From SKIA01 sp047602905 (GTDB taxonomy: Archaea > Nanobdellota > Nanobdellia > Woesearchaeales > SKIA01): DNA of 46,026 nucleotides. The stretch covers positions 1 through 46,026 of the forward strand of contig JBLKOP010000010.1 in NCBI GenBank assembly GCA_047602905.1. The letters run 5' to 3'. This document shows positions 5,765 to 14,189 of the stretch, in pieces. Each line of letters begins with the position of its first letter. The first letter of the stretch is position 1. The translations under genes and the position numbers were made by a program. Below the pieces are notes generated by a model that saw only the letters and a list, made by a program, of their open reading frames with translations, did not search any database and had not been told where the DNA came from.

Positions 5765-7773
5765 GAAATCCACCTCGTATACGTGCTAGGAAGAACAAGA
5801 ATTCCGTTTCCTCCGATGAGGTGTTCTTCAAGCTTGATATAAGCGATTGTTTCTAAAGACTCCAAATCAACTACTCCAATGTAGGGCTCGTACTTATGAC
5901 TCACATAACCGTAATATCCTCCGGCTGCGTTTTCTCCAAAGATGATTCCGTGAGCTCCTGCTCCTGCTTCAAGAGTAGTTACTACTTCAAGCGTTGCTAA
6001 TTCAATAACAGTAATATCGGCTGTTCCAGTGTTGGTAACAAACACGTACTCATTATTTGGGTCAGGCATAGCCCAGATAGGTAATTCTCCAACGTCTACA
6101 TCAGCAACTACTTCTAACGTGTCTAAATCAACAAAGCGAGTTTTTCCTTCAAGTAATAAGTTAATCATCGCGTATTTTCCGTCATGAGTAATTTGTACTC
6201 CTAAAGGAAATCCTTCTGCCTCAAAGCTAGCAACCACTTCTTCAGTGGATAAATCAACGATATCAAGTTTTTCTGCGAGCGTAGCAGCAACTGCCATGTA
6301 GCGTCCTTGTGGATCAATCCATATTCCGTGAGCTCCAAAGTTCGTTTGAATATCTCGCAAGTGAGTGAGATTAAAATCATACACACCTACTCGGTCCTCG
6401 TTATTCATAGTAACATAAAGAAGTTCTTCATGTGGGTGAACAAACAAGTGAGCAGGGGCGTTTCCTACTTGCTTACTAGCAACTACTTCTCGACTTTCAA
6501 CGTCTATTTTGTTAATAGTATCTGCGTGCCATTGTGTTTGGAAAACGTATCGCTCATCATACGTGTTCCAAGGGTTGTGTGGGTTGTTAAATGTCTCATG
6601 AGTAATTACTTTCTCAACCTTCCACGTCTCGGTATTAAGTACAGAAATGCTTCCTGGAAAGTCTTGGCCTTCAATAATACTAAACTGTGCATTCAACCAC
6701 ACTTCTCCAACACCAGCAATTTCCGGGTTTCGTACAATGCTTTGGTTAATACTGGAAGGTTTTGGCCAAACAGTAGCTTCAGAGACTTCTCCTACAGAAA
6801 CGATTCCCATCATGTACGGATGCGTTGGACAAATATAGGTGTTCTCGCCTTCTTCAGTAAACGTATACTCATATGGAAGAGCGCTAGCAGAATGGTTGTT
6901 ATGGCCTTGACCTACAAGCCCAAAACCACTACTGAAATACTCGGGACCAGCTATTTGCTCAATAGGATGAGTATGGACTGGGTTGTGAGCTCCTGAAGGC
7001 TCATCACAGTGCTGCCAAACAACCGTATCTCCTGGCTGGATATTCAGTACTGGAGGATCAAACCAAGGAGGGCTTTCAAGAACACAAACATAATGTGTCG
7101 TTGGTGAATCAGTATTGATGCTGCTGAGAAGAAATACTGCTGCGATAATAAGAACTCCTACTCCTGCGAATTTGAGAACGCTAGGAAGAACTCCGTAGTT
7201 GTCAGGAATTGTATCTTTGGTAAAGAGTTGTTGCGTAAACAAGAGAAAGGAAAGAACGCTAGCAAACGTTATTGCTGCTAAGTAAAGCGTGAGTAAGTAC
7301 AGAAACGGGAGTTGCGGGTTGATGAGGGCAAGTAAGATAACACCCCACCAACTTACCATGCTAATACTTCCTGTAAGTGCAAACAACCAGTACTTTTCTA
7401 CAAATACTCTTGTTTGCATGTTCTCACCGAGGTGTTGGCGAATAAACGGGAGTACTCGTGTATGAAAAACTACTCCGTTAATAATAATCACTGCTACTAA
7501 GAGGAGTTTCATCTGAAAAAACGGCAATCCGAGACGAGCAATTCTTCCTGCAACTGCTAGTTCTACGTGAAGAAGCGCTAGTCCTGCAAGAACTGCCAAA
7601 GCAAGTCCTCCCCAAATAATTTTTCCTGCTTGGTGAAGTAATAAGTACTCAGTAAGGATGATGCGGCGGTTTTTTATCATGCGAAAAAAGAGTGCGTCAT
7701 TCATCGTTGCCCCACCAACAGCAATAATTGCTCCTATTACGTGCAGCACTACAAGTCCAAGTACTAATTCCAT
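5761..7773 (-). CDS. Membrane / cupredoxin / YVTN beta-propeller fusion protein
   Basis: The protein has 670 aa in three parts. Residues 1-~218 contain about six membrane helices with several His (His11, 47, 69, 104, 114) that might hold haem. Residues ~225-330 form a cupredoxin with His ligands in PVHTHPI and C315-x2-H318-x2-M321 in YICPTHPYMMG, a complete type 1 copper site. Residues ~340-670 form a seven-bladed YVTN-type propeller with repeats such as VVASKQVGNAPAHLFVHP and VVTTLEAGAGAHGIIF. Cupredoxin-propeller combinations occur in redox enzymes such as nitrous oxide reductase, but no CuZ-type His set was recognised. An outward-facing electron-transfer or metal-handling role is inferred. 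It is the first gene of the operon. Confidence 0.8.
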   Translation of the reverse strand: MELVLGLVVLHVIGAIIAVGGATMNDALFFRMIKNRRIILTEYLLLHQAGKIIWGGLALAVLAGLALLHVELAVAGRIARLGLPFFQMKLLLVAVIIINGVVFHTRVLPFIRQHLGENMQTRVFVEKYWLFALTGSISMVSWWGVILLALINPQLPFLYLLTLYLAAITFASVLSFLLFTQQLFTKDTIPDNYGVLPSVLKFAGVGVLIIAAVFLLSSINTDSPTTHYVCVLESPPWFDPPVLNIQPGDTVVWQHCDEPSGAHNPVHTHPIEQIAGPEYFSSGFGLVGQGHNNHSASALPYEYTFTEEGENTYICPTHPYMMGIVSVGEVSEATVWPKPSSINQSIVRNPEIAGVGEVWLNAQFSIIEGQDFPGSISVLNTETWKVEKVITHETFNNPHNPWNTYDERYVFQTQWHADTINKIDVESREVVASKQVGNAPAHLFVHPHEELLYVTMNNEDRVGVYDFNLTHLRDIQTNFGAHGIWIDPQGRYMAVAATLAEKLDIVDLSTEEVVASFEAEGFPLGVQITHDGKYAMINLLLEGKTRFVDLDTLEVVADVDVGELPIWAMPDPNNEYVFVTNTGTADITVIELATLEVVTTLEAGAGAHGIIFGENAAGGYYGYVSHKYEPYIGVVDLESLETIAYIKLEEHLIGGNGILVLPSTYTRWIS

Positions 7774-7799
7774 ACTATTGCTTTTTTTTCATAAACTCC

Positions 7800-7808
7800 T
7801 ATATAAAG
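7800..7808 (-). promoter_or_regulatory. TATA box of the cupredoxin operon
   Basis: CTTTATATA on the minus strand is centred about 31 nt upstream of the ATG at 7773, suggesting an almost leaderless mRNA. Confidence 0.6.
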
Positions 7809-7867
7809 TCTGTGTGACTTCTCATGAGGAATACACTTTAATACAATAACAAGTTTTTATGTGTTCT

Positions 7868-10387
7868 ATGCGCACAGACAAAGAAATCAAACAAGACTTT
7901 CTTAAACAAGCTTCTCAAAACCCGAAGCAGTTTTACGCAACAGAAGTTCTTGACGCGTACGGTTTTTCTCGTAAACAATGCAGTTCTTGTCAGCGCTTTT
8001 TCTGGACAGTTCACGAAGACCAAGATGTTTGCGGGGATAGTTCTTGTCAGGGAAGAATAGATATCTTCACTAACAACCCTTCAAAGAAAGCGCTTAGCTT
8101 TCAAGAAGTGTGGAGTACGTTTGCAGAGCACATGAGCGCTCGTGGGTACACAAAAATTTCTCGTTACCCTGTCGTTGCGAGATGGAATCCTACCACTGAT
8201 TTTGTTATGGCAAGTATTGCTGCTTTTCAGCCGTACGTGGTTTCTGGAGAAGTAGCTCCTCCTGCTAATAAACTCGTTATTCCGCAGTTTTCTTTGCGTT
8301 TTGGAGACGTAGATAACGTTGGCGTTACGGGCAGTCACTGCACAGGCTTTGTGATGATTGGCCAGCACCAGTTCGTCTCACCTACAGATTGGGATCAAAA
8401 CAAAGCGTTTGAAGACTTATTTACTTACCTTACCGATGTTGTTGGTCTTCCTAAAGAAGAACTTACTCTTCACGAAGACGCTTGGGCTGGTGGAGGAAAT
8501 TTTGGTCCGTGCATGGAGTTTTTTAGCAGAGGAGTTGAGTTGTGCAACCAAGTGTATATGTTGTATGAGCAAACAGTTTCTGGACGAAAGGAGCTTTCTA
8601 TTAAAGTTCTTGATATGGGTCTTGGCCAAGAACGAGTTGCTTGGTTTACGCAAGCTACTCCTACTTTGTACGACGCTACGTTTCCGTTTGTTATTAAGAA
8701 ATTACAAGAAGCTACTGGTGTAGCGTTTGATACAGAGTTGTATACTCGCTTTGCTCCGTACGCTACGTTACTAAATCTTGATGAAGTCGATGACATAGTA
8801 GCTGCTTGGAGAACTGTCTCTGAGAAAGTAGGTGTTTCTGTCTCTGAGCTGCGTACAAAGATTGAGCCTATGAAAGCTCTTTATAGTGTTGCTGAGCACG
8901 CGCGTGCTCTTCTTGTTGCTCTTGCTGACGGAGCGCTTCCTGGTAACGCAGGAGGGTATTACAATTTGCGAGTTATTTATCGTCGAGCACAGAACTTTAT
9001 TGAGGAGTACGGCTGGGCTGTTGATATGCGAGATGTCGTTTCTTGGCATGCTCAAGAGCTCTCAGAGCAGTTTCCTGAGCTTCAAGAAAATCTTTCTGAT
9101 GTGCAAAAACTTCTTGGTGTTGAGTACGATAAGTTTAAGGAGAATAAGAAGCGAGCAAAGAAAATTGTTGAGCAAGCACTCAAAAAACCTGTGAGTACGG
9201 AGGTTCTTTTAGAGTTGTATGATAGTAATGGTATTAGTCCTGAGTTTGTTCGTAAAGAAGCAAAACGAGTTGGTATTGACGTTGTTGTTCCTGAAAATTT
9301 TTATGGTTTAGTAAGTCAGCGTCATGAGCAGCAGCAAAAAACGCATGTTTCTTCTTCTCGAGAATTCGTTGACCTCTCAGAAACTCCTGATACGGACATA
9401 TTGTATTATGATTCGTATGACTTACTGGAGGCACAAGCTACTATTCTTAAAATCGTTGATAACAACGTTGTTGTTGATAGAACAATTTTTTATCCGACAA
9501 GTGGAGGACAACTTCACGACACAGGAACAATAAATGATGCAGAAGTTGTTGATGTTTTTAAGCACCAAGGCTGTGTTGTTCATGTATGCAAAGACGCTTC
9601 CTCGCTAGAAGTTGGTATGAAGGTTCGTTTAGTTGTTGATGCTTCTCGAAGAATTCAACTCACTCAACACCACACAGCTGCTCACGTGATTAACGGTGCT
9701 GCTAAGGAAGTGTTGGGTAATCATGTTTGGCAAGCTGGTGCTGCTAAGACGCTGGAAAAGGGTCGTTTGGATATTACTCATTTTGAGGCTCTTAGTGATA
9801 AAGAGGTTGCTTCTCTTGAAGAGGTTGCTTCTCGAGTGATTGCTGATAGTCTTCCTGTTTTGTCTCATCAAATAAAGAAGAGTGTTGCTGAGAGCGAGTG
9901 GGGTTTTCGTTTGTACCAGGGTGGTGCTGTTCCTGGTAACATTATTCGTGTTGTAGAGATTCCTGGCTTTGATGTTGAGGCGTGCGGAGGTACTCATGTT
10001 AAGACTACTAGTGAGCTTGAGGAAGTAAAGATTTTGAAGACGTCTAAGATTCAGGATGGTGTTGTTCGTATTGAGTTTGTTGCTGGAGGAGCTGCTAGGA
10101 ACGTAGGAAGTGCTAGAGAGGAGTTGTTAGAGGAGTGTATGCAGTTACTTGGTATTACTGATGAGAACTTGCTTGTTTCTCGCACCGAGGAGTTGTTTAA
10201 GAAATGGAAGAAAGTTAAAAAGTTAAGAAAAAAGAACAAAGAAATTCCTAAAGATTTACTTGAGTTATCTGCTCCTGCTAGCGAAGTTTCTGATCCTCTC
10301 TCACAAGCAGCTGCTAGTGTTAAGACACAAGAGGAGCACTTGCCAAAAACGCTTAAGCGCTTCTTAGATGAGTGGAGAGGAAGCTAA
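7868..10387 (+). CDS. alaS: Alanyl-tRNA synthetase, archaeal type, without the C-Ala domain
   Basis: The enzyme charges tRNA-Ala. The archaeal N-terminal CSSC ... CGDSSC element is present, followed by the class II core (RYPVVARWNPTTDFVMASIAAF; VTGSHCTGFVMIGQHQFV) and an editing domain with zinc ligands HTAAH and CGGTH. Archaeal AlaRS proteins are usually ~900 aa and end in a Gly-rich oligomerisation (C-Ala) domain. Here a Lys-rich helix follows the editing domain and the protein ends at 839 aa without it. ATG 7868 lies about 28 nt from CTTTAATAC (7836-7844), so it is preferred to ATG 7859. It overlaps the convergent hydrolase by 35 bp. Confidence 0.93.
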   Translation: MRTDKEIKQDFLKQASQNPKQFYATEVLDAYGFSRKQCSSCQRFFWTVHEDQDVCGDSSCQGRIDIFTNNPSKKALSFQEVWSTFAEHMSARGYTKISRYPVVARWNPTTDFVMASIAAFQPYVVSGEVAPPANKLVIPQFSLRFGDVDNVGVTGSHCTGFVMIGQHQFVSPTDWDQNKAFEDLFTYLTDVVGLPKEELTLHEDAWAGGGNFGPCMEFFSRGVELCNQVYMLYEQTVSGRKELSIKVLDMGLGQERVAWFTQATPTLYDATFPFVIKKLQEATGVAFDTELYTRFAPYATLLNLDEVDDIVAAWRTVSEKVGVSVSELRTKIEPMKALYSVAEHARALLVALADGALPGNAGGYYNLRVIYRRAQNFIEEYGWAVDMRDVVSWHAQELSEQFPELQENLSDVQKLLGVEYDKFKENKKRAKKIVEQALKKPVSTEVLLELYDSNGISPEFVRKEAKRVGIDVVVPENFYGLVSQRHEQQQKTHVSSSREFVDLSETPDTDILYYDSYDLLEAQATILKIVDNNVVVDRTIFYPTSGGQLHDTGTINDAEVVDVFKHQGCVVHVCKDASSLEVGMKVRLVVDASRRIQLTQHHTAAHVINGAAKEVLGNHVWQAGAAKTLEKGRLDITHFEALSDKEVASLEEVASRVIADSLPVLSHQIKKSVAESEWGFRLYQGGAVPGNIIRVVEIPGFDVEACGGTHVKTTSELEEVKILKTSKIQDGVVRIEFVAGGAARNVGSAREELLEECMQLLGITDENLLVSRTEELFKKWKKVKKLRKKNKEIPKDLLELSAPASEVSDPLSQAAASVKTQEEHLPKTLKRFLDEWRGS

Positions 10388-11090
10388 GTATTTCTTGCCA
10401 GTACGCTTCTAATGGTTCACTCATGCTGTGCCCGTAGGGATGAGTAATTACTTGTTTTGGAAGTGTTATCTCTTCTGTTTGCTCATACGGTACTATCTCG
10501 TCTTGTGGGTCGTGAAGAACAAGTATGTCTGAAGTAATTTTTTCTTCGTAGTACGTTGGCTGAATCTCTGGTAGTTTTAGAAGTGCTTCTTGTAAGTTGG
10601 TTGTTTGTATTTTGTACACGTTCTTAAACGCTCGTTTCGCAAAAGCAAGTTCTTCATCTAATCCTTCTTGCTTGCTCCAATCCCACACCGGCGCAAAGAG
10701 TACGAGCTTGTCTATTTCTTGCTTTGCTGCTACTCCTAGTGCTATGCTTCCTCCAAAGCTGCTGCCAAAAACGATTGTTTTATTTATGCGAAACGTTTCT
10801 TGCTTTTGCGTGTATAAGTTATCAATAATTCCGCTTTTGAGTACTTCAAAGAATGCTTCTTGCTCTTCTATGATGTTGTCTTCTAAGAATGCTCCGTGGC
10901 TTTGATACAGTCCTGGGTATACTGGGTTGAATACGTGAAAGCCTTCTGAAACAAGAAACTCCATGGTTTGTTTGTTGTCTATCTCTCCTGGCCAACCACT
11001 ATACAAAATAATAGCGTCTGCTTCTTGTTCTTCTGAGAGCATGTATCTAATGAATTGCTTTCCTGCGTACGCAAAGTTTACGTGAACCAT
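10353..11090 (-). CDS. Alpha/beta hydrolase
   Basis: This 245-aa single-domain hydrolase has the nucleophile elbow GSSFGG at residues 109-114 (Ser111), an Asp in VLHDPQDEIVP and a His in THPYGHS, giving a complete Ser-Asp-His triad. The oxyanion region is probably YSGWPGE. No signal peptide is visible, so it acts in the cytoplasm. The substrate is unknown; dienelactone-hydrolase- or BAAT-like esterases are the nearest comparison. It runs convergent to alaS with overlapping 3' ends. Confidence 0.8.
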   Translation of the reverse strand: MVHVNFAYAGKQFIRYMLSEEQEADAIILYSGWPGEIDNKQTMEFLVSEGFHVFNPVYPGLYQSHGAFLEDNIIEEQEAFFEVLKSGIIDNLYTQKQETFRINKTIVFGSSFGGSIALGVAAKQEIDKLVLFAPVWDWSKQEGLDEELAFAKRAFKNVYKIQTTNLQEALLKLPEIQPTYYEEKITSDILVLHDPQDEIVPYEQTEEITLPKQVITHPYGHSMSEPLEAYWQEILSFLSTHLRSA

Positions 11091-11107
11091 GTATTATTAT
11101 GAAGGTT

Positions 11108-11575
11108 TTATTGTTTAAAGTATTTCTGGCGATAAATTAACCCGTCAGAAGGATCAAAAGGAGCATCTAAACTTTTTCCTTGCTCAAGATTTCTCATTCT
11201 TCGGCTAGCGTTCATTTGACGAAACTTTCTATTAACTACTTTTTGAAACGTGTACGTACGGTGATTAGTTTTCCAAGTATATTCTTTACCGTTATCGCCT
11301 ATTTCTGCTTCGCCATTTACCAAGTAATTTACTCCTCCTTCGCTTAGCACTTTCTTTAATTCTGAATAAATATTCTTTCGTTCTTGCTTACTTAGTGTAT
11401 GAATGGGTGTAACAAAACCAGTGTAATTTCCTTGTTTACCTTCTTCTAAAGAAATTAACATTTTTCCTTCTGATATCATTTGATTAAGACTTTCAGATTT
11501 TCTTAAATGGTTAATTGTAGAGACTAGGCTTTTCTTGTAATGCTCTCCTTTCTCATCAACCTTGTTTTTTTGCAT
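11108..11575 (-). CDS. Hypothetical protein (155 aa)
   Basis: No family is recognised. The protein is basic and hydrophilic with no membrane segment or Cys. It has an N-terminal helical half (HYKKSLVSTINHLRKSESLNQMI), a beta-rich middle (NYTGFVTPIHTL) and a C-terminal stretch rich in Arg, Asn and Met (NRKFRQMNASRRMRNLEQGK), which might contact RNA. A TATA-like CTTTTAAAG at about 11598-11607 lies about 27 nt upstream of the ATG, supporting a separate transcript. It sits 17 nt from the hydrolase start, on the same strand. Confidence 0.6.
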   Translation of the reverse strand: MQKNKVDEKGEHYKKSLVSTINHLRKSESLNQMISEGKMLISLEEGKQGNYTGFVTPIHTLSKQERKNIYSELKKVLSEGGVNYLVNGEAEIGDNGKEYTWKTNHRTYTFQKVVNRKFRQMNASRRMRNLEQGKSLDAPFDPSDGLIYRQKYFKQ

Positions 11576-11631
11576 AATAGTTAAGGTTGGTTTTACTTTA
11601 AAAGATTAAGCGATTTGTTGGATTATTCTTG

Positions 11632-12051
11632 TTAGTTCATTCCTATTACTGCTAGTGGGTTGTAGATTTTTTGTACTCTGTTTATGAATTCGTCTTGTGT
11701 TTTGCTGGCTACTTCTATGTCTTGTTCTAGTTGGTTTATTGTTGTTCGTAGCTCTGGTTTGATGAGTGCTTTTGCTTGCAGGTACGTCTCTACTCCTTTC
11801 TGAAATGTTTCGTCTTCTCGTAGGTCTGTTGCTATTACGTACGCGTTTTTTGCTATTCGCTCTCGTGATTGATACGCTTCTGATTGTAGGAGTGTCATTG
11901 TTTGTACTCCTGCGTTGAGTGCGTACAGCATTACTGCAAGTTTTCCTAGTCCTCGTAGGCTTTGTGTTGTGTACCACAGCGGTGTTCCTACTCGTGAGAG
12001 TTTTTTCTCTAGTTTTTCTTGTTCTCGTTGTTGGTTGTAGAGTCTTAGCAT
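11632..12051 (-). CDS. Hypothetical helical protein (139 aa)
   Basis: No family is recognised. The protein is mostly alpha-helical: a charged N-terminus (LYNQQREQEKLEKKLSRVG), one moderately hydrophobic segment at about residues 33-52 (LRGLGKLAVMLYALNAGVQT), then amphipathic helices rich in Glu and Gln. It could be a peripheral or single-pass membrane protein. A TCTAAAAAC element lies about 29 nt upstream of the start. An alternative frame on the same strand (11606-11977) is low-complexity Arg/Asn/Thr-rich and is judged a shadow. Confidence 0.55.
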   Translation of the reverse strand: MLRLYNQQREQEKLEKKLSRVGTPLWYTTQSLRGLGKLAVMLYALNAGVQTMTLLQSEAYQSRERIAKNAYVIATDLREDETFQKGVETYLQAKALIKPELRTTINQLEQDIEVASKTQDEFINRVQKIYNPLAVIGMN

Positions 12052-12136
12052 ACAGTATTTCTAAGAGCTTGTTTTTAGATGTGTTACTCGTGTTTTTTTG
12101 AAAATTTTTTGTTGTTTCTCAGAAGGTTTTCGACTT

Positions 12137-12874
12137 TTACCAGCTATCCAGAGTCTTTTGTCCTTTTCTGTACCTGACAAGTCTTTTTGGTGGTATTACT
12201 CTCTTCCAAGTAAATCCCCAGTCGTGTAGCATTTGTTCTGCATTCGGAGTAATTTTTGGACTTGCCATGACTCCAGTTACTGTTGTTATTCCTTTGAGCT
12301 CTTTAATTTTTTCTACGTATCTGCGTAGTTGTGTTACGCATGAAAGACTCGCTGCGTATCGTTTACATTCTACTACTATTATTGTTCCGTTTTTATCGTG
12401 GCCAAAGACATCTATGAATCCGTACTTGGTATGCTCCTCTCTGCTGAGTGGTGTGAAGTCTTTGCTAATGAGTTCTGGGTTGTCTCGTATCATGTCACTC
12501 ATTTCTGCTTCTGTTCCTGCAAGCACTTGTTTTTTTCCGTCCTCTAATCGTCTGGTCATTGCGTCGTGTACTTCGGTTATTTCGACGAGTATGTAGTCTT
12601 TTGATTGGCTGTTTTCTGCTTCAAGAATGATTGCTTCTTTTTCTACTCGTACATCGATTTTGCTTCCTGCTCGTAAATAATTAATTGGGTTTCCGTTTTC
12701 TGGTTGGTGAAGTAGTAAGGTATTGTCTTGTTTTATTACTAGCATTCTGTCTCCCCAGTCAAGTTCTGCTTCTGCTCTTCCTGAGTAACGTATTTTGCAG
12801 TGTATAAACGCGAGTAGCGAGGCGTTTTTGTTTGTTGTGTGTTCGATGAGTGTTGCAAAGCTCTCCCATTTCAT
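12137..12874 (-). CDS. nucS: Endonuclease NucS / EndoMS, mismatch-specific
   Basis: The 245-aa protein has the NucS two-domain layout. The N-terminal half-pipe domain contains RYSGRAEAELDWGDRMLVIKQD and LLHQPENGNPINYL. The C-terminal RecB-like nuclease contains YGFIDVFGHDKNGTIIVVECKR, with Asp and E-x-K as metal and catalytic residues. The last residues, QKTLDSW, look like a PCNA-interacting peptide. NucS/EndoMS cuts both strands at mismatches and replaces MutS/MutL in many archaea. TATA-like GGATATAAAC is about 25-30 nt upstream, shared with the divergent MFS-like ORF region. Confidence 0.92.
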   Translation of the reverse strand: MKWESFATLIEHTTNKNASLLAFIHCKIRYSGRAEAELDWGDRMLVIKQDNTLLLHQPENGNPINYLRAGSKIDVRVEKEAIILEAENSQSKDYILVEITEVHDAMTRRLEDGKKQVLAGTEAEMSDMIRDNPELISKDFTPLSREEHTKYGFIDVFGHDKNGTIIVVECKRYAASLSCVTQLRRYVEKIKELKGITTVTGVMASPKITPNAEQMLHDWGFTWKRVIPPKRLVRYRKGQKTLDSW

Positions 12875-12941
12875 GCACTTCTTGATTTAGTCTTTGTTTA
12901 TATCCGTAACGCTTATGTAGTTTTTTACTGGGTTTGTTTGT

Positions 12942-13280
12942 ATGAACTCTCTTCAGTATTGGCGGTTTACAGGAATTACTCTTGCGCAACTGTTTTCTGC
13001 TTCTATGGTGCTTACTATTCTTGCTGCGTATTTTGCTACTCTTGGCTACTCGGATGTGTTTATTAGCTTATTATTTGCGTTATTTCCTCTTGTTCTTTTT
13101 GTTTCTAGCTTATTTGTTGGTGGCCTTGCTAAGTCTCTTGGTCGCTCTTGGATGATTCGTATGGCTCTAGCAGCTACTATGGTTGCGTACCTCTTGTATT
13201 GGAGCGGTTTTTCTTCTTTTGTTGTTCTTGTTATTTTTGTGTACTGGCGTTTTACGGGTTTTTCTCCAGAAGCCATTTAA
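12942..13280 (+). pseudogene. MFS transporter N-terminal fragment
   Basis: This 112-aa ORF resembles only the first helices of an MFS permease: YWRFTGITLAQLFSASMVL, YFATLGYSDVFISLLFALFPLVLFVSSLFVGGLAKSLGRS (helices 2-3 with the G-x3-D-x2-GR-like loop) and one more helix. Full MFS proteins have about 12 helices and ~400 aa. No continuation is seen downstream, where the ThiF-like gene begins 24 nt later. It is either a decayed remnant or a small membrane protein that is still translated. TTATGTAG at about 11-18 of the 12900s is a possible TATA. Confidence 0.55.
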
Positions 13281-13304
13281 ATAAGCGTTCATTTCTTTTT
13301 TTCT

Positions 13305-14096
13305 ATGCAATACCAACACTTAATTGATGCTCTTGGAGAAGATGATTTCAGCACGCTACAGCAAAAGACTGTTTCTGTTATAGGTCTTGGCGGTATTGGC
13401 AGTTGTGTTGCTGAGTTACTTGTTCGTAGCGGAATTTCTGTTCGTGTTATTGAAAAAGATCGTGTTCTTGAAGAGGACCTTGATAGGCTGAGTTTGTTTG
13501 AGCACAAGCACATTAGTAAGTTTAAGGCTACTGAGGCAAAAAAGATTCTTAACAAGATTAATCCTGAAGTGATGGTAAAAAGTTTTAATGAGGAGATTAC
13601 TGAGCAGAGCTTGTTTTTGATGGATGCTGATTTAGTTCTTGATTGCTCTGGTGATCACGAGCTTACTCCTCTTATTAGCGATTATTGTTTTTCTAAAAAG
13701 ATTCCTTGTATTGCTGGTGGCGTTCGTGATAATAAGTGCATCGTTATTTCTAGTACTGCTAAGGAGTCTGTTCTTGATCAATTAGAGGATTTGCCTTTTG
13801 AGAAAACAGAAGGGCTACTTCCTGCTATGACTCGTATAACTTCTGGTTTTATGTATGTGCGTGCAGTTAAGCAATTGCTTGGTAAAGATTCTTCAAATGG
13901 TCTTCTTGCGTATGATTTGTGGTCTGAGGAGCTAGTACTATCTGGTTCTTCTAATAAGAAAGCTACAAAAAAGCCTGCTAAGAAGAAGTCTTCTGCTAAG
14001 CCTGCTGGTGCAAAGAAAAAAACTCCTAAGGCTGCTTCTTCAAAAAAAGTAGTTGGCTCTAAAAAGAAGTCTTCTGCTAAGAAGCCTAAGAAATAA
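13305..14096 (+). CDS. ThiF/MoeB (E1-like) adenylyltransferase with a histone-H1-like tail
   Basis: Residues 1-~210 form an E1-like Rossmann domain: VIGLGGIGSCVAELLVRSG (ATP loop), IEKDRV, then an Arg/Lys-containing segment (LDRLSLFEHKHISKFKATEAKK) and DADLVLDCSGDH. E1-like enzymes adenylate the C-terminus of ubiquitin-like or sulfur-carrier proteins. The zinc CxxC pairs of MoeB/ThiF are absent, and the catalytic Cys is uncertain (Cys in KIPCIAGG is a candidate). Residues ~214-263 are Lys/Ala/Ser/Pro-rich (KKPAKKKSSAKPAG), like histone H1 or bacterial Hc1 tails. CATTTAAATAAG at 13273-13284 gives leaderless spacing. Confidence 0.8.
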   Translation: MQYQHLIDALGEDDFSTLQQKTVSVIGLGGIGSCVAELLVRSGISVRVIEKDRVLEEDLDRLSLFEHKHISKFKATEAKKILNKINPEVMVKSFNEEITEQSLFLMDADLVLDCSGDHELTPLISDYCFSKKIPCIAGGVRDNKCIVISSTAKESVLDQLEDLPFEKTEGLLPAMTRITSGFMYVRAVKQLLGKDSSNGLLAYDLWSEELVLSGSSNKKATKKPAKKKSSAKPAGAKKKTPKAASSKKVVGSKKKSSAKKPKK

Positions 14097-14099
14097 ATT

Positions 14100-14106
14100 A
14101 TTTTTT
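14100..14106 (+). terminator. Oligo-T terminator after the ThiF-like gene
   Basis: A T7 run begins about 4 nt after the stop codon. A second, T9 run lies at about 14159-14167. Confidence 0.4.
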
Positions 14107-14189
14107 TGGAGTTATTAGCGTAAGTATCTGTTATATGTGTATTCTGTATTAGTAAACGTTTTTTTTTGTTAAGAATTAAGAAAAAAGAA

